Source: Variovorax saccharolyticus
Lineage (GTDB): Bacteria; Pseudomonadota; Gammaproteobacteria; Burkholderiales; Burkholderiaceae_C
NCBI RefSeq assembly: GCF_030316765.1
Contig: NZ_JASZYT010000014.1
Span: forward strand, 62,001-126,000
Length of the DNA: 64,000 nt
Direction: 5' to 3'
Both the position numbers and the translations under genes were made by a program. Shown piece by piece: positions 34,757 to 43,158 of the stretch. The notes below the pieces were generated by a model that saw nothing but the letters and a program-made list of their open reading frames with translations, was not told the origin of the DNA and did not search any database. Every line of letters starts with the position of its first letter. Position 1 is the stretch's first letter.

Positions 34757-35707
34757 TCAGCTCCGTGCTTCTGACAGCACGGCGTCGAGCGTGCGTTGGA
34801 CCAGCGTCACCTTGAAGGTGTTGTGTTCGGTCGGCTTGGCGTCAGCCAGCAACACGGCGGTGGCGGCCGCAGCGCCGCGCGGCAACAAATGGTCTGCCGC
34901 ATCGATGCGCCAGGGCTTGTGCGCGACACCGCCCAGCGCCACGCGGCCGGAGCCGTCGCTCTGCACGATAGCGGCGACCGAGATCAGCGCGAACGCGTAG
35001 GACGCGCGGTCCCGCACCTTGTGATAGACATGCTTGCCGCCGACAGGGGGAGGCAGTCGAACCGAGGTGATCAGTTCACCGGGTGCCAGTACCGTCTCGA
35101 CATTCGGGGTGGAGCCCGGCAGGTTGAAAAAGTCCGCGATCGGGATGGTCCGCCGTGCGCCGTTGGGGCGCATCGTCTCGACGCTGGCGTCGAGCGCGCG
35201 CATGGCCACGGCCATGTCGCTCGGGTGCGTCGCGATGCACGCATCGCTTGCGCCGACGATGGCATGCTGCCGGTTGACCCCGCCGATCGCTGAACACCCG
35301 CTGCCGGGCAGGCGCTTGTTGCACGCCTGGTTGGTGTCGTAGAAGTAGGCGCAACGGGTTCGTTGCAGCAGGTTGCCGGCCGTGGTCGCCTTGTTGCGCA
35401 ACTGGCCCGATGCGCCTGCAAGCAGGGCTCGCGACAGCAGGCCGTAGTCGCGCCGCACGCGGGCGTCTGCGGCCAGGTCCGTGTTGCGCACCATTGCGCC
35501 GACGCGCAGGCCCCCATCCGGGGTAGCTTCGGTCTTGTCGAGCCCCAGCCCGTTGACATCGATCAGGTGGCGGGGCGTTTCGATCTCCAGCTTCATCAGG
35601 TCGAGCAAGTTGGTGCCGCCCGCGATGAAGCGCGCGCCCGGCACGCGCGCCGCCGACGCGATGGCCTGCTCGGGTGAAGTCGCGCGTTCGTAGCTGAATT
35701 CCCTCAT
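34757..35707 (-). CDS. paoB: Aldehyde oxidoreductase FAD subunit, PaoB type
   Basis: A 316-residue CO-dehydrogenase flavoprotein-like subunit. FAD-binding segments are ARFIAGGTNLLDLMKLE and LRNKATTAGNLLQRTRC. The following RCAYFYDTNQACNKRLPGSG insertion, ending in a further Cys, supplies the Cys residues that in PaoB bind an extra [4Fe-4S] cluster. This separates it from ordinary CoxM subunits such as the one at 48841. It overlaps the iron-sulfur subunit gene by ATGA. Confidence 0.9.
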   Translation of the reverse strand: MREFSYERATSPEQAIASAARVPGARFIAGGTNLLDLMKLEIETPRHLIDVNGLGLDKTEATPDGGLRVGAMVRNTDLAADARVRRDYGLLSRALLAGASGQLRNKATTAGNLLQRTRCAYFYDTNQACNKRLPGSGCSAIGGVNRQHAIVGASDACIATHPSDMAVAMRALDASVETMRPNGARRTIPIADFFNLPGSTPNVETVLAPGELITSVRLPPPVGGKHVYHKVRDRASYAFALISVAAIVQSDGSGRVALGGVAHKPWRIDAADHLLPRGAAAATAVLLADAKPTEHNTFKVTLVQRTLDAVLSEARS

Positions 35708-36345
35708 ACTTTCACCCCGCCGACTTCACTGATCGCTTCGACGATGTTGTTGTAGGCACCGCAGCGGCAGATGTTGCCGCTCATGCGCTCGCGCAGTTCG
35801 GCCACCGACAACAGTGGCTTGACCGTCAGGTCGCCGCTTACGTGACTCGGTATCCCTCGCTCGATCTCCTGCAGCACACCCACCGCGGAACAGATCTGCC
35901 CCGGCGTGCAGTAGCCGCACTGGTAGCCGTCGTGCTTGACGAAAGCGGCCTGCATCGGGTGCAAGTTGCCCGGTTGGCCAAGGCCTTCGATCGTGGTGAC
36001 CTTGGCGCCATCGTGCATGACGGCGAGGGTCAGACACGAGTTGATGCGCCGGTCATCCACCATCACCGTGCAGGCCCCGCACTGGCCGTGATCGCAGCCC
36101 TTCTTGGTGCCTGTCAGATGCATGTGTTCGCGCAGCGCATCGAGCAGCGTGGTGCGGGCATCGAGCACGAGGCGTTGCGTCTTGCCATTGACGCTCATCG
36201 CCACGAACACGGGCGCAATCGAACGCGCAGCCGCTGCGGGGGCGGCCGCAGCCGGACCAGAGAGTAGCGCCGGCGTCGCAGCAGAGGCGGCCCCGGCCTG
36301 CAGCAGGCCGCGGCGGGAAATCGAAAACTCGTCGGAGGTCGTCAT
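35704..36345 (-). CDS. paoA: Aldehyde oxidoreductase 2Fe-2S subunit with Tat signal, PaoA type
   Basis: A 213-residue subunit. The N-terminus has a twin-arginine signal (SISRRGLLQAGAASAA), so the assembled complex is exported folded to the periplasm. The plant-type 2Fe-2S cluster is bound by GCDHGQCGACTVMVDDR with a later Cys. The second cluster is bound by QCGYCTPGQICS and GNICRCGAYNNIVEA. It is very like E. coli PaoA in length and motif spacing. First gene of paoABC; the upstream gap is the likely promoter. Confidence 0.92.
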   Translation of the reverse strand: MTTSDEFSISRRGLLQAGAASAATPALLSGPAAAAPAAAARSIAPVFVAMSVNGKTQRLVLDARTTLLDALREHMHLTGTKKGCDHGQCGACTVMVDDRRINSCLTLAVMHDGAKVTTIEGLGQPGNLHPMQAAFVKHDGYQCGYCTPGQICSAVGVLQEIERGIPSHVSGDLTVKPLLSVAELRERMSGNICRCGAYNNIVEAISEVGGVKV

Positions 36346-36685
36346 GGGGCGTTTCCACTCCTGGTCGTGGGTGCTGGCCTGCTCGAACGTCGGGCCTAGA
36401 CCGAATCTAAGCTTCGCAGTGCTTGACGAATAGACCTATCAGCCCTTCGGGACTGCCAAGTCATCCTTGCTAATCGATGCCGACGGCACCCTGGCCAGCC
36501 AGCCCCGCCTTCTCATAGCTCTGGCTGACCAATGTGAGATTTGGGCCCGCGGTTCAGAAATTCCAAGCACCGCCTGCTGTACTCAATCGTTCAAGAATCA
36601 ACACCAGTGGGTGCACGCCGCCAGCAAACACTCGGCAGCAATTTCGCAACTGTCGCGCGGCAAGTGTAGCTGGTAGCGACTTCAT

Positions 36686-36699
36686 GGTCAACCATTAAC
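36686..36699 (+). promoter_or_regulatory. Recurring 14-bp motif, copy 1 (GGTCAACCATTAAC)
   Basis: GGTCAACCATTAAC matches the motif found at four other places in this half of the window. It is extended here to the perfect palindrome ATGGT-CA-ACCAT. It lies in the gap between paoA (minus) and the Bug receptor at 37263 (plus), about 340 bases from paoA. A regulator-binding site is inferred from repetition and symmetry. Confidence 0.45.
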
Positions 36700-36797
36700 T
36701 TTTACGTTTGAACGCGAGATTGCAATGCGATCCCGCAGAGCGCCAACGCCAGCTCATGATGCGGCGAGTCAGCACAAAGCGGCGGTGACGGCGTGGG

Positions 36798-36941
36798 GTC
36801 GATCTGCCACACTCCCTTGACTTCGAGGCCGTAGGTCAACGGATCATCCTTGCAGGCGTCGAGCTACTTGGCGACCCTCCGACGACCCAGGTAGCCGTGC
36901 GCGCCTTCGATAAAGATGGTGTACTTGCCGTGAAGCTCCAT
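36798..36941 (-). pseudogene. Electron-transfer-flavoprotein ubiquinone oxidoreductase fragment
   Basis: Reading leftward from 36941, the frame gives MELHGKYTIFIEGAHGYLGR, then a TAG stop at 36864-36866, then LDACKDDPLTYGLEVKGVWQ. This matches the ETF-QO segment in which EGARG.L.K precedes L....DPQTYGIG.KELW. Both sides of the stop are recognisable, and the rest of the gene is missing. It is an internal scrap of a degraded gene, not a functional frame. Confidence 0.6.
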
Positions 36942-37262
36942 GGCGGAAAGATCTCGACCAGGCGGCGAAGCGTCTGCGCCACGTTTCTTTTGGCCAGGGT
37001 TGGGTGTAAGCCCAAGGTCGACTAGGTCAGATCCACCAAGTTCGACCCAAGGCGCGCTGGAGCGCTTGCCGTCATCGCGTTTATCCGCGCGTGTTCATGG
37101 TCGGTTCCACGCATCGCGGAATGTCGGCGCACTTTGCTTTCCTCCCAAGAAATCATCTCCATCGCATTCATCAAACCTCTTAGTGCATCGCGAACCTAGT
37201 ATTTGGCATCGATGGCCGCATCGACAAAAGCCAGTCCCTCGGCGCCAATCAAGGAGTCATGT

Positions 37263-38267
37263 TTGCAAGCCCAACTGAATTGCACGCGCAGGCAAGTGTT
37301 GAAAGACATTAGCCTTATCGTCTTGGCTCCCGCAGCGTCCGCAGCGTCCGCAGCTGCAGCCGCGGACGGCAAGTTCCCTTTGCGACCGATTCGAATCATC
37401 GTGCCCTTTGCGCCGGGGGCCAGCACCGACTTCTTGGCACGCGTGATCGCAGATCGGCTAGCCCTGCAGATGGAGCAACCGGTCACCGTCGAAAACAGGC
37501 CGGGCGCAGGCGGCATCATGGGAACGCAGCAACTGGCGCGTTCAGCGTCCGACGGCTACACGATCGGAATTTGCTCTCTCGCGACGCTGGCGATGGTGCC
37601 CACGACTCTCAAGGACGCGCCGTACGATTCAGTTCGAGATTTCGCGCCGCTGTCCGCTGTGGCCAGCAATGACATGGTCCTGGCGACAACTCCGCACATT
37701 CCCGCCACCACGCTGAGAGAGTTCGTTGCTTGGGCATCGGCTCAACAATCGGCGGCCTTTCTGGGAACCCAGGGTGCCGGCACATCTGGACACTTTGCCG
37801 GCTTCATGTTCGGCAAGGCCGCAAAAATCAGGTTCGAGCCGGTTCACTACAAGAATGTTGGTGAACTCATCACAGGCGTGATGGCCGGCGACGTTCACGC
37901 GTACTTCGGCGCTCCTTCCACGGTACTGAGCCACGTGTCGTCAGGAAAGCTACGCCTCCTGGCCACCAACGGATCAAGTCGTCTGCCCGGACATCCCAAT
38001 GTTCCGACGTTCGGAGAGGCCGGGTTCCCCGATATGCAGTACCTCAACTGGGTGGGTCTCGCAGCGCCAAGCAAGACCCCTCCCGAGGTACTCGCCAAGC
38101 TCAGTGCGGAGATCCTCAAGGCGTTGAGCGTCCCCCAGGTACGCGCCAGGCTCGAGGAAGGTGGTTTTCGTGTCATCGGGAGCAGGCCGGAAGAGCTGTC
38201 GAACCTGATTCGCAATGATGTGGCGTTCTGGACCGACATAGTGAAGACCACAGGATTCAAGGTCTAG
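37263..38267 (+). CDS. Bug-family (TctC-like) periplasmic solute receptor
   Basis: A 334-residue receptor with a Tat-like or Sec signal (CTRRQVLKDISLIVLAPAAS). The mature body has the family pattern IRIIVPFAPGASTDFLARVI, VENRPGAGGIMGTQQLA, GTQGAGTSGHFAG and VPTFGEAGFPDM. Start is uncertain: TTG 37263 has AAGGAG 6 bases upstream, while ATG 37212 and TTG 37203 give longer N-termini without a clear ribosome site. An SDR gene follows on the same strand. Confidence 0.9.
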   Translation: MQAQLNCTRRQVLKDISLIVLAPAASAASAAAAADGKFPLRPIRIIVPFAPGASTDFLARVIADRLALQMEQPVTVENRPGAGGIMGTQQLARSASDGYTIGICSLATLAMVPTTLKDAPYDSVRDFAPLSAVASNDMVLATTPHIPATTLREFVAWASAQQSAAFLGTQGAGTSGHFAGFMFGKAAKIRFEPVHYKNVGELITGVMAGDVHAYFGAPSTVLSHVSSGKLRLLATNGSSRLPGHPNVPTFGEAGFPDMQYLNWVGLAAPSKTPPEVLAKLSAEILKALSVPQVRARLEEGGFRVIGSRPEELSNLIRNDVAFWTDIVKTTGFKV

Positions 38268-38378
38268 CGACCGAGACGCGTCTAAAGAGTCCCCTCCCAG
38301 CGCTCATGCGTGGCTTGCCAGTCGCAGGCGGCGAGGCAGTTCGAAGTATTTTCAGCAATCAACCAAGAGGTAGTTTCA

Positions 38379-39167
38379 ATGAGATTCACAGATCAAGTGG
38401 TCGTCGTGACAGGAGCGGGCCAGGGAATTGGGTTGGCGACTGCAAGGCTGGCAGCCAGAGAAGGCGCCAAGGTCGCCGTATGCGATCGAGACCCGGGCTC
38501 AGTCAGTTCGACCGTGGCGCGGATCCGGGAGGAAGGCGGAGTAGCGATTGGCGTGTGTGGCGACGTCAGCAACCTTACGCAGGTACGCGCCAACGTCGAT
38601 GAGGTGATGCAAGCCTATGGACGGATTGACGTGTTGATCAACAACGCCGGCATCCTCAAACACACCCCAGCGCGATTGGTCGAGGAAGCCCAGTGGCGTC
38701 GCGAGATCGACGTATGCCTGACCGGTGCTTTCTTCTGGGCCCAAACCGCGGCGGTGGCGTCCATGATTCCACGCAAGCAAGGCGCCATCGTGAACCTGGG
38801 TTCCGGAGCCGCCGTGGCAGGCGCTCCCGGTTCGACATCCTATTGCGCCGCCAAACACGGCGTCGTGGGCCTGACACGAGCGCTTTGCGTGGAATGGGGT
38901 CAGTACAACATCCGTGTTAACTGTGTTTGCCCAGGAATCACGGCAACTGAGATGACGATGTCGGTTGCCCGGGACTATCCCGAGCGCATACGGCAACGCG
39001 AGCAGCGGATCCCCCTCGGACACATGGCGCAGCCGGACGATCAGGCCAAGGCCATACTGTTTCTTGCATCGTCTGACGCCGCGTCGATCTCAGGGCACAT
39101 CCTGAGTGTCGACGGCGGCACGGCCGCACTTTCTTCAGGCTACAGCGCGCCGCGCGACGGTCATTAA
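38379..39167 (+). CDS. Short-chain dehydrogenase/reductase
   Basis: A 262-residue classical SDR. Cofactor loop TGAGQGIG, NNAG at residues about 89-92, catalytic Ser in NLGSGAA and Tyr-x3-Lys in SYCAAKHG. The Asp after the second beta-strand (VCDRD) suggests NAD preference. ATG 38379 is chosen because AAGAGG lies 8 bases upstream. It sits between a Bug receptor and a CoxG-like gene on the plus strand. It probably oxidises a secondary alcohol intermediate. Confidence 0.92.
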   Translation: MRFTDQVVVVTGAGQGIGLATARLAAREGAKVAVCDRDPGSVSSTVARIREEGGVAIGVCGDVSNLTQVRANVDEVMQAYGRIDVLINNAGILKHTPARLVEEAQWRREIDVCLTGAFFWAQTAAVASMIPRKQGAIVNLGSGAAVAGAPGSTSYCAAKHGVVGLTRALCVEWGQYNIRVNCVCPGITATEMTMSVARDYPERIRQREQRIPLGHMAQPDDQAKAILFLASSDAASISGHILSVDGGTAALSSGYSAPRDGH

Positions 39168-39363
39168 AGCCTGGAGCAATCGACGCGAACTCGCCAGCTG
39201 CGCGCTGACGGCCGAAGCCGTACAGCACACGGCCATGAACACGCGTAAATGCTCAGTGGGCGTGGCCCCTCATCATCCGGATTCGTCCGGGTTTCGCTCA
39301 ACGTAAGGCTGCGAGGACAGGTCGGTCCGGGAGCGAAGGTCCGTACAGGTCAGGAGAACGACG

Positions 39364-39972
39364 ATGGAAATGTCTAGTACGTGCTCGATCCCAGCGAGCG
39401 TCGAGGTGACGTGGCGATCTTTGAATGATCCGCTGTTCCTCAAGGAATGCATCGCAGGTTGCGAAGCCATCGACCGTGATGGCGACAACAGCTTCAAGGT
39501 CACTTTGGCGGCAAAAATCGGCCCGGTCAGCGCCCGCTTTGCGGGTCGAATGAAGATGGAAGACCTGGATCCACCAAATGCGTACACCCTCATCTTCGAA
39601 GGGCAAGGCGGCGCGGCTGGCTTCGCCAAAGGACGCGCCAGGGTGAGCCTGGCACCGGAAGCCGTAAACACTACGTCCATGTCCTATCAGGTCAGCGCGC
39701 AGGTGGGCGGAAAGCTTGCCCAGATTGGGTCGCGGTTGGTGGACTCAGCAGCGCGCAAAGTGGCAAACGATTTTTTTGTGGCGTTCATCGCAAAGCTCGC
39801 CAGCCAACAGACGCCCTCTACGGATGTTGCCGAGCCCGTAACGGACTCAGCCATTCCGCGCTCCGGTGGCATGAAACAGGGCCTTCTCCTTGGCAGTTCC
39901 TATGCGCGATGGACGCTCGCCGCGGCGATCGTCGTTGGCGCGGGCATCGCATGGTTCGCACGAAATGCTTGA
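39364..39972 (+). CDS. CoxG-like SRPBCC-fold protein with C-terminal membrane anchor
   Basis: A 202-residue protein. Residues about 1-145 match the CoxG/carbon-monoxide-dehydrogenase subunit G family (VTWRSLNDPLFLKECIAGCE, ARFAGRMKMEDLDPP). A variable linker and a C-terminal transmembrane helix (ARWTLAAAIVVGAGIAWFA) follow. In CO oxidisers CoxG recruits the molybdenum hydroxylase to the inner membrane. Here it could anchor the CoxLSM enzyme encoded at 46012-49638. Confidence 0.88.
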   Translation: MEMSSTCSIPASVEVTWRSLNDPLFLKECIAGCEAIDRDGDNSFKVTLAAKIGPVSARFAGRMKMEDLDPPNAYTLIFEGQGGAAGFAKGRARVSLAPEAVNTTSMSYQVSAQVGGKLAQIGSRLVDSAARKVANDFFVAFIAKLASQQTPSTDVAEPVTDSAIPRSGGMKQGLLLGSSYARWTLAAAIVVGAGIAWFARNA

Positions 39973-40106
39973 CTCGCAGCTCTGATCGAACGTCGCTGCG
40001 GATCCTGCCGGCAAACCCACTAGACAAGGACTCGGGGAACCGATGCTCGGTTTGTCCGAGCGTTGCGAATCCGCAAATACAATGGTGCACCTCAAGAAGA
40101 TTAGTG

Positions 40107-41021
40107 ATGCACCACTTTGATCCCGTGTCGCTGCGCTTGTTCGTCGCAATTTGTGAAGAACAAAGTCTGACCGAGGCTGCCGACCGCGAGAACCTGACGG
40201 TTTCTACGGTGAGCAAGCGACTTTCGGCGCTTGAAGAGCAGTTAGGGGTGCCGTTGCTTGAGCGAGGTCGCGGCGGCGTCAGCCTCACTGCCGCTGGCGA
40301 GGCGCTGCTCCCCTCAGCTCGAGGGTTGCTGCAGTCCATGGCGCGAATTCAGGCCAACCTTTCCGAATATGCGCGCAGCGTTCCTGGCCGCGTACGGGTG
40401 GCGGCCGCCTTGTCTGCCATCACATCGTGCTTGCCGGCAGACATCGCTGTTTTCGTCAAGCATCATCCGAATGTCAGGGTCAGTGTCGACGAACATACGG
40501 GCCCCGAGGTCGTCTTGAATGTCGAGGGAGGCCGAGCCGATCTTGGTGTGTGCTGGGACGCAACGGGAACCCGGCGGCTGCGAACCGTGCCCTACAGGGT
40601 GGATCACATGGTGGTCATCACCCACAAGGAGCACGAGCTAGCCAACCGCACGAGCGTCAGCTTTGTAGACACCCTGCCGTATGAACGGGTTGCGGTTGAT
40701 GCCGCCAGCGTTGGGCTGCACTTGCAGCAGCGGCTAGCGATCGCTGAAGGTAAGGCACTAAAGATGCCCTTCCACGTGCGAACTTACGACGCGGCCTGCC
40801 GTTTCGTCGCGGGCAACCTTGCGATCGCCATCGTGCCGAAGGAATCTACGTCGCTTCTGGTCAACGCACTCGGGCTCACGACCATCGCGCTCTCTGACGA
40901 CTGGGCGCGCCGGCGCCTGGTTTTGTGTGTGCGCGACTACGCCGAACTGAACGCGCCGGCCCGTCATCTTCTGGACGCGCTCGCAGCGCGACCACTGGGC
41001 CACGGCGACCCGCTGCTCTGA
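40107..41021 (+). CDS. LysR-family transcriptional regulator
   Basis: A 304-residue LysR protein starting MHHFDPVSLRLFVAICEEQS at ATG 40107; the longer open frame upstream is not family-like. The HTH is TEAADRENLTVSTVSKRLSA. The effector domain contains GRADLGVCWDATGTRRLRTV. It is convergent with the Bug-SDR-PrpD-amidohydrolase unit, and likely controls that unit or the preceding CoxG gene. Confidence 0.92.
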   Translation: MHHFDPVSLRLFVAICEEQSLTEAADRENLTVSTVSKRLSALEEQLGVPLLERGRGGVSLTAAGEALLPSARGLLQSMARIQANLSEYARSVPGRVRVAAALSAITSCLPADIAVFVKHHPNVRVSVDEHTGPEVVLNVEGGRADLGVCWDATGTRRLRTVPYRVDHMVVITHKEHELANRTSVSFVDTLPYERVAVDAASVGLHLQQRLAIAEGKALKMPFHVRTYDAACRFVAGNLAIAIVPKESTSLLVNALGLTTIALSDDWARRRLVLCVRDYAELNAPARHLLDALAARPLGHGDPLL

Positions 41022-41072
41022 TTCGCCCCTTCAAGGGCACAGGCGTATCCGCTCGGATGCTCGTCTGAAGCA

Positions 41073-42053
41073 TCAGTTGCTTGTCGCGCCCGAAGCCTTG
41101 ACGATCGGGCGCCATTTCTCAATCTCAGATTGAACCAGTCCTTTGGTCGCCGCAGGCGACGTGCGGCTTTCAAGTTCGACGCCCATGGCCAGAACTCGAC
41201 TCTTGAAGCTTTCGTCGGCAAGCACCTCGTTGAGCGCCGAGTTGAGTCTGTTGACCACGGCTGTAGGCGTGCCCTTAGGGGCGGCGATGAAGTACCAGGT
41301 GTTGATCTCGGAACCAGGAAATCCTGCCTCGCCCACAGTCGGGACCGTGGGTGCCAGAGCGCTTCGACTGGTCGCGGTCAGGGCCAGCGCCTTCAGCTTG
41401 CCGTCCTGCAGGCGCGGCACGCATGTTGCAATCGAGCAGAGCATGAAGCTGACCTGGCCCCCCATCAAGTCTGAAAGACCTGGGCTCTCGCCTCGATATG
41501 GCACATGTACGGCCTCGCCATGGGCGACTCGTTTCAGGAGTTCGACGCCCAGGTGACTCGGCGTCCCGATTCCTGACGATGCGTAGGAAACATTTCCATT
41601 GGCGCTGCGCATCAAAGCGACAAGCCCACCTAGGTTGTCAACCTTGACGTGTTGCGGGTTCGTCATGATGAGCAACTGGATCTGCCCAACCTTGCCTACA
41701 AACGCAAAATCATTCACTGAGTCGAACGGCAAAGCTGCACTCATCGTGGCGTTGAGCGAATGCGCCAGCGTGCTGAACAGGAGCGTGTATCCGTTTGGCG
41801 TCGCGCGCGCAACAGCCGCGGCACCTATGGCAGTCCCTGCTCCAGGTCGGTTGTCTGGAACAATCCGTTGGCCAAGTCGATTACTGAGATTCTCGGCCAC
41901 CAAGCGGCCAAGCGCATCCGTGATGCCTCCTGCGGCATACGGAATTACGAGTTGGATGGGCCGATCTGGATAGTCCTGGGCGGCGGCCGGTAAAGAGACG
42001 GCGACACACAACAGACCAGCGATTGCGATCAAGCGCGAAAAAAGGTTCTTCAT
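41073..42053 (-). CDS. Bug-family (TctC-like) periplasmic solute receptor
   Basis: A 326-residue receptor with a typical Sec signal (IAIAGLLCVAVSLPAAAQ). The mature part has IQLVIPYAAGGITDALGRLV, DNRPGAGTAIGAAAVA, YASSGIGTPSHLG, VHVPYRGESPGL and VPTVGEAGFPGS. It is the last gene of the minus-strand unit amidohydrolase-PrpD-SDR-Bug, so its ligand is probably the starting compound of that route. Confidence 0.94.
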   Translation of the reverse strand: MKNLFSRLIAIAGLLCVAVSLPAAAQDYPDRPIQLVIPYAAGGITDALGRLVAENLSNRLGQRIVPDNRPGAGTAIGAAAVARATPNGYTLLFSTLAHSLNATMSAALPFDSVNDFAFVGKVGQIQLLIMTNPQHVKVDNLGGLVALMRSANGNVSYASSGIGTPSHLGVELLKRVAHGEAVHVPYRGESPGLSDLMGGQVSFMLCSIATCVPRLQDGKLKALALTATSRSALAPTVPTVGEAGFPGSEINTWYFIAAPKGTPTAVVNRLNSALNEVLADESFKSRVLAMGVELESRTSPAATKGLVQSEIEKWRPIVKASGATSN

Positions 42054-42180
42054 TTCTATGCGTCTCAGTTGGTCCTACTGGCCTTTGGCACCGGCCGAGG
42101 GTTTCGATTGGATCTGCCAACGCTGCGCAGGGGCAGTGACGGGCAGCTGGATGGTTTAAGCAGGGTTACAGCCGGGCGTC

Positions 42181-43002
42181 TCAGCCTTTACTTCCCCGCG
42201 GCACTATGCTCATCAGGGTGTTGTCGAAACCGCCATCCACCAACAGGTCCTGACCGTTGACATAGCCTGCGCGATCGCTCGCCAGAAATGCAATGACCTC
42301 GGCCATGTCCGTTGGCATCGCAACACGGCCCGCCGGAATCAGTCGCTGTCTGGCTCCTGCCGTTTCGCTGTCGGCATACACCGTCTCCGTGGCAGGCGTG
42401 CGGGTAAAGCCGGGCGAGACGACATTGCTGCGAATGCCGTGAGGAGCCAGTTCCAACGAAAACAGCCGCGACATCATGATCAGTCCTGCCTTGCTGACGC
42501 TGTAGGCTCCACTCTGGGCCAGCGGGTGATGACCCAGTATCGACGCCACGTGCACGAGGCTGCCTCCCCTGCCCCCATTGATCATCTGCGCCGCGAAGAT
42601 TTGGGTGCACGTCAGGGCACCCGTCAAGTTGACCGAGAGCACATGATTCCAGTCTCGCAGGCTCATGCCCACCAGCGGACCGCGGTGGCGAACCGCGGCA
42701 TTGTTCACAAGCACCTGGCAGCGACCGAGTTCCTTCTCGATGCGCTCGGCGGCCGCAACGACCATCTCAGGGCTCGCGACGTCAGCTTGGGCGCCAATAG
42801 CGCGCATTCCGCCCCCCCTGAGTTCCGCCGCGACCGCTTCGGCGGAACCCGCATCCTGGTCCAGTATCGCTACCAACGCACCAGCCGACGCCAGCTGGCG
42901 TGCGGTTTCCGCGCCGATCCCGCTGCCCCCGCCGGTGATCACACAAACGCGCCCTGTCAACCCTAGCCAACTGCTCGCCACGGAGCCCGCCCTATCTGTC
43001 AT
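42181..43002 (-). CDS. Short-chain dehydrogenase/reductase
   Basis: A 273-residue SDR starting at ATG 43002 (MTDRAGSVASSWLGLTGRVC). Cofactor loop TGGGSGIG, Asp in ILDQD suggesting NAD, NNAA, and active-site Tyr-Lys in GAYSVSKAG. The N-terminal SWLGLTG and the overall sequence strongly resemble the SDR at 57547 (SWLGLEG), indicating paralogues. It lies between MmgE/PrpD and a Bug receptor on the minus strand. Confidence 0.93.
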   Translation of the reverse strand: MTDRAGSVASSWLGLTGRVCVITGGGSGIGAETARQLASAGALVAILDQDAGSAEAVAAELRGGGMRAIGAQADVASPEMVVAAAERIEKELGRCQVLVNNAAVRHRGPLVGMSLRDWNHVLSVNLTGALTCTQIFAAQMINGGRGGSLVHVASILGHHPLAQSGAYSVSKAGLIMMSRLFSLELAPHGIRSNVVSPGFTRTPATETVYADSETAGARQRLIPAGRVAMPTDMAEVIAFLASDRAGYVNGQDLLVDGGFDNTLMSIVPRGSKG

Positions 43003-43158
43003 ATGTGCCTCTCTTTGATCAACAGGATCGCCATCTGCCTTTGCCACTGGTTCGAAGATGCCACCCGCGGCTGGCAGCACTTGTCGTCATGGAGTCGTCC
43101 TTCGATGCCCATGTCGGGTGTACCGTGACGGCAAATTGCGAGGTGCAGAGCAAGATGT

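Larger units (their letters stand above)
36346..37262. other. Intergenic region with one gene remnant and one shared motif
   Basis: No intact gene was found in these about 900 bases between paoA and the next Bug receptor. It contains a copy of the recurring GGTTAACC-type motif (36686-36699) and a decayed ETF-ubiquinone oxidoreductase fragment (36798-36941), listed separately. The remaining frames are not protein-like. Confidence 0.5.
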
